NCBI GenBank assembly: GCA_964392615.1 | Contig: CAYMRB010000019.1 | Location: 1 to 44,095 of the forward strand | Length of the DNA: 44,095 bases | Direction of reading: 5' to 3' | DNA from: CAYMRB01 sp964392615 | GTDB lineage: Bacteria > Planctomycetota > UBA8108 | Part shown: one piece after another, positions 42,101 through 44,095 of the stretch | Numbering within the stretch: position 1 is the stretch's first letter | How the letters are laid out: every line of letters begins with the position of its first letter | The notes under the pieces: model-generated | Seen by the model: only the letters and a program-made list of their open reading frames with translations | The model's database searches: none | Told to the model about the DNA's origin: nothing | Made by a program: the position numbers and the translations under genes

Positions 42101-42245
42101 GGGGACGATCGAGAGAGAACGTCTCGTCGAGTACGCGCACTCGCTTCGGAAACGGGACGAGGCGCAGGTCGGACCCATCATCCGCCGCGAGCGATGGGGC
42201 GGAGACAGCGACGAGTGACAGAACGGCGGCGAGAGTCCGTAACAT
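39114..42245 (-). CDS. Secreted GH20 beta-N-acetylhexosaminidase-like enzyme with C-terminal extension
   Basis: A 1043-residue exported enzyme with AAGGTG upstream of the ATG and signal peptide MLRTLAAVLSLVAVSAPSLA. Residues about 25-155 are the GH20b-type N-terminal domain. The TIM barrel (about 160-530) includes DWPSLRWRCFQDDLTRG and FFNVCCDETWGLGKG, where Asp303-Glu304 are the catalytic pair of GH20 (substrate-assisted retaining mechanism). MMMWGDIILNH and TWGYGAG follow. A helical region (about 545-690) and a beta-rich domain (about 700-1043, with RTGWAGFADTG, FFWNYDDPAH and NHFVTYAGVL) form an unusually long C-terminal extension. The usual substrate is terminal GlcNAc or GalNAc; the exact linkage is unknown. 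It lies head to tail with cdsA and convergent with the FMN protein (24-base gap). Confidence 0.85.
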   Translation of the reverse strand: MLRTLAAVLSLVAVSAPSLAADDGSDLRLVPFPKRVRVLDETFSLDRPLVLTASGESLELFASALDAELRRAGHAPVRKRRSGAGAAVHEWHLADAPASRTSRHRLRDDAGVDDYSLDVDSEAVTCFATGPKGLFWGLQTLCQLIRANRTGAAIPCVEIRDWPSLRWRCFQDDLTRGPSSKLSTLQQAVGIGAGLKMNLFTYYMEYQYAFSKHPVIGPPDGSLTPAELGALVEFAAPRQIDILGNQQSFSHFRHILKHEQYAQLREADWLLTPVREETYKLLDDLYSEVIPLLPFPFFNVCCDETWGLGKGPSKELAEKIGVGGVYVGHIRRVHDILKDRYDKRMMMWGDIILNHRDHLDAIPKDTILLTWGYGAGASFEDQITPFAESGFEFFVCPGVSNWSRILPDFGVATTNIRNFVRDGAKHGALGMLNTAWEDDGESLNSPKWHGYAWGAECAWNASTTSLDDFNRRVGGVLFGEKGDHFGRAIELLAAAFRLDGMQNMYNRRFWRDDFAPTNSAAAIRKSAGRLLALTRPALEHLRALRAEATANAELIEGLILGAERMDRIGQRMLDGLAAAEALAQAAETTPQDAVKLIDRAAKLVRDNRDAHEALGKRFAELWLAESKPYARDWTLHRNRTTGARNDALLAKLATARERAAAGEPIDHPSAYGLALPERFARRHKPHEEHDEPLVPFASWAVPEAPARIGVTVDAGSVDREELPIEVDVALPASLATSAVRAFCSIDAGETHGLAAQLDGTTAAGRARLTFIVDQRIPKGARAFVHVYLGAEAPAKLAPGAASTSAAADDCVEIANDALRLVLGPKGGHVWVCEVKAAANRDLTMPGRTGWAGFADTGRGSRHATHEIERVASGPALVRYRLREPSSGLVKTVSLFAGASWFEVTLDEPVAFFWNYDDPAHLAADGSKPSRYLFSGGATGDVGKAADGVPGQVNARGVRWGVKFATDGTALGIATPEVAAHHHIGPGGTAGGVGIEKSAPCNHFVTYAGVLDKEPAQVMQALTSTLDFANPPRVEVWAIEKRPE

Positions 42246-42327
42246 GGTCGCACCTTCGGCGCAGGGGGGGCGGGAACAGGAAGGTCGAGTGTCAGCCTAC
42301 TCGACGAGCGGAGTCTCGAGAACCCGC

Positions 42328-43329
42328 TCAGCCGCCGGTGAAGATCCGGCTCACATCTTCGAACCGCCACGCCTCGAAGGCCGAGCAGACCTGGAAGACC
42401 ACCGGGGCGGTGAGCACGAGGCTGTCGAATCGATCGAGCACGCCGCCGTGTCCGGGCAGGCTGACGCCGAGGTCCTTGACGCCGAGGTCGCGCTTGACGG
42501 ACGAGAGCATCAGGTCGCCGAGCTGACCCGCCACCGAGACCAACGCCCCGAGCGCGAGCAGAAGCAGCGGATGGCGCATCGGTCCCTCGAACAGGAAGTA
42601 GCCGATGCCGCCCGCGAGCATGGCGGTCAGCGCGAGGGATCCGACGGCTCCGCCGATGGTTTTGCCCGGGCTGGTGTTCGGCACGAGCTTGCGGCGCCCG
42701 AACAGCTTGCCGCACAGGAACGCGAAGATGTCGTTCAGCTCGACGGTGAGCAGCAGCCACAGAACGAACGGACGGCCGTCCGCGATGTTCATCATGTATC
42801 CGAGGTGTCCGAGGCACGTGCCGAAGAACAGGAAGCCGAACGCTGCGGTGGCCACGCGTCGGATGTAGCCCGCCGGTCGGTCCTGGAAGATCGTCACGGC
42901 AGCGATCGCGCAGACGGTCAACGGTGCCATCGCGGCGAAGAATTCGTACCACTTGTCGAGCACGGCGAAGTAGACGCAGAGGATGCCGATCACCGCCGTG
43001 CAGCAGACTAGCCGCTCGCGAGAGAGACCGGTGGCGCGCGCGAATTCACCGAAGCAGAGCAGGCTCAACAGCAGCGTCGCCAGGATGCCCCAGAACGCGC
43101 CGAGCAAGACCGGGCCGATCATCAGAGGCACGAGAAACAGCCACGACAGGTACCGGTTGCGCAGCTCGATGCGCATTTTCTCCGCGATCTTGCTCGATCG
43201 CCCGGCGACGAACACCGCGAGGCCGCCGACGATCAATGCCGCGACGACGGCGATGACGATGCCCTGCGTGACCGGATGGTCGAAGGCGCCGCCGAACTCG
43301 AAGAGACGCCGGCTTGTTTCCTCGGTCAT
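42328..43329 (-). CDS. cdsA: Phosphatidate cytidylyltransferase (CDP-diglyceride synthase)
   Basis: A 333-residue integral membrane enzyme that makes CDP-diacylglycerol from phosphatidate and CTP, for phospholipid synthesis. The family signature S-x-x-K-R-x4-K-D-x4-P-G-H-G-G-x2-D-R-x-D is seen as SSVKRDLGVKDLG, then SLPGHGGVLDRFDS. ELNDIFAFLCGKLFGRRKL and TSPGKTIGGAVGS precede it, as usual. About eight hydrophobic segments cover the protein. The ATG at 43329 (MTEETSRRLF) is used; further upstream codons in the open frame do not look like the family. The Shine-Dalgarno is weak. It is a housekeeping gene, downstream of a broken response-regulator frame. Confidence 0.93.
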   Translation of the reverse strand: MTEETSRRLFEFGGAFDHPVTQGIVIAVVAALIVGGLAVFVAGRSSKIAEKMRIELRNRYLSWLFLVPLMIGPVLLGAFWGILATLLLSLLCFGEFARATGLSRERLVCCTAVIGILCVYFAVLDKWYEFFAAMAPLTVCAIAAVTIFQDRPAGYIRRVATAAFGFLFFGTCLGHLGYMMNIADGRPFVLWLLLTVELNDIFAFLCGKLFGRRKLVPNTSPGKTIGGAVGSLALTAMLAGGIGYFLFEGPMRHPLLLLALGALVSVAGQLGDLMLSSVKRDLGVKDLGVSLPGHGGVLDRFDSLVLTAPVVFQVCSAFEAWRFEDVSRIFTGG

Positions 43330-43429
43330 CGCTTGCCCTGCCGTGTCGATGGATACCGTCGCCCGGTCTGGCCGACACCAGACATGCGGCACCACCACCG
43401 AGAATGCAAGATCCGAGTTGACCGTGGCG

Positions 43430-43958
43430 CTACCGAGTCGTCGCGTGCAGGTGCTTCCTGACGATGATCCGCAGCAATGTCCTGCGAGCGGCGGGAGGCT
43501 TGTCGAGGACTCGCTCGATCTCGGCTACGATCGCGGCGACCGGATCGTCTCCTCGACTCTGCGCGGTTCCGACTTCCTCTCGCTGCGGAGACGTGCCGCT
43601 GCGGAGGAGGTCGCGAATCGATGCGACGAGCGCGCCGCGCGGGCACGGCTTCTCCAGGAACGCCTTGACGGCAGCGAAGCGCTCGAAGTCCGCCCGCAGG
43701 CGTCTGGCGTCGCGTCCCGACATGGCCACGATCGGAATCGTCGCCGTCGACCGGTTCTCCTGCAGCTGCGAGCACACCTCCGTTCCCCGCAGGTCGGGGA
43801 GGATCGAATCCAACACGATCGCGTCCGGACGACCGCTCCGAGCGAGCTCGACACCGCGCAACGGAGACGTCGAACGCCTTCTCGGGCAGGTCGAATGTCT
43901 GCGTCAGCTGGCGGGAAGTCGCAGGAGCGACACCGTCGTGATCAAGAAGAAGGCTCAA
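43430..43958 (-). pseudogene. Response-regulator receiver domain split by a frameshift
   Basis: Two reading frames join into one receiver domain. The first (about 43958-43862) reads SLLLDHDGVAPATSRQL and FDLPEKAFDVSVA, the acidic-pocket strand and following helix. The second (43861-43430) reads RGVELARSGRPDAIVLDSILPDLRG (phospho-acceptor Asp in VLDS), PIVAMSG and AFLEKPCP (conserved Lys), and then a C-terminal tail. They differ by one base in register near 43861-43866. No ATG precedes the first frame; only TTG or GTG-like starts are available, and a GTG-led frame runs into a stop at the TTCTTCTTGA stretch. Either a decayed gene or a sequencing error fits. If intact, it would be a stand-alone receiver with a roughly 50-residue helical tail. 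Confidence 0.55.
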
Positions 43959-44034
43959 TAGCCACGTCGCTGCGCCGACTGCTGGCGATACAGACTGTCG
44001 ACCTGTCGACCTGATCCTCCGCCGGGTCTCGGTA

Positions 44035-44095
44035 TCACTGGTGGAACGTGTATTCCGTCAGGTCAGCGCCGGTGAGATCGATATGCGACGCGCTC
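44035..44095 (-). CDS. C-terminal end of a possible pentapeptide-repeat protein (partial)
   Basis: The last 19 codons of a frame entering from the right edge read SASHIDLTGADLTEYTFHQ and stop at 44035. IDLTG, ADLTE, YTFHQ fit the A(D/N)LxX pentapeptide pattern. The piece is short, so the assignment is tentative. The response-regulator frame begins about 76 bases downstream. Confidence 0.4.
   Translation of the reverse strand, partial: SASHIDLTGADLTEYTFHQ

Noticed and set aside
43995..44012. Tandem 8-bp repeat TGTCGACC near the right edge
   Set aside because: Only two copies, and SalI-like GTCGAC words are common in this base composition.

Overview
The window looks like chromosomal DNA of a high-GC Planctomycetota bacterium. 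The gene types point there: three secreted sulfatases, an HzsA-related protein with two CxxCH haem sites, a Tat-exported Gfo/Idh/MocA oxidoreductase, a sigma factor coupled to a large transmembrane Ser/Thr kinase, a CotH/lamin-tail giant protein, and five secreted proteins carrying dockerin-like EF-hand pairs. No rRNA, tRNA, CRISPR array, insertion sequence or phage gene was recognised. Coding density is high, and no gene-free stretch exceeds 300 bases.

Layout. 28-3942 (-) is a CotH-type surface protein. After a 37-bp inverted repeat (4062-4160) comes the HzsA-related cytochrome (4238-7489, +). A beta-helix dockerin protein (7517-9991, -) follows, then a Gfo/Idh/MocA oxidoreductase and sulfatase pair (13114-10197, -). 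Divergent from that pair is a UroD-fold protein translationally coupled to a RhaT-type permease (13274-15546, +). The 15674-22218 block alternates dockerin proteins (+) with sulfatases (-), with a BCP peroxiredoxin and a likely 42-residue membrane protein between them. 22392-26153 (+) is a three-gene run: a cysteine-nucleophile hydrolase-like lipoprotein, a second lipoprotein and a clan GH-A glycosidase. 26243-30900 (+) is a signalling pair made of a sigma factor with a duplicated region 4 and a kinase with an extracytoplasmic repeat domain. A six-kelch dockerin protein and a sugar-phosphate isomerase/epimerase-type TIM barrel follow (31034-33726, +). A strong nested hairpin then separates convergent genes. 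33839-37255 (-) is an exported double FAD oxidoreductase, divergent from a membrane double-FMN/NosR-like protein (37389-39089, +). The right end (all -) holds a GH20 hexosaminidase, CdsA, a frame-disrupted response regulator, and the C-terminal end of a possible pentapeptide-repeat protein at the edge.

Working together (inference): the sulfatases, GH20, GH-A enzyme, Gfo/Idh oxidoreductase, TIM-barrel isomerase and sugar-type permease suit stepwise breakdown of sulfated, amino-sugar-containing glycans. The dockerin proteins share one distinctive module (EF-hand pair plus a cysteine tail), placed at either terminus, which looks like a lineage-specific surface-assembly tag rather than a classical cellulosome part. 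The sigma/kinase pair and the exported flavin pair are the strongest candidates for systems that deserve closer study.
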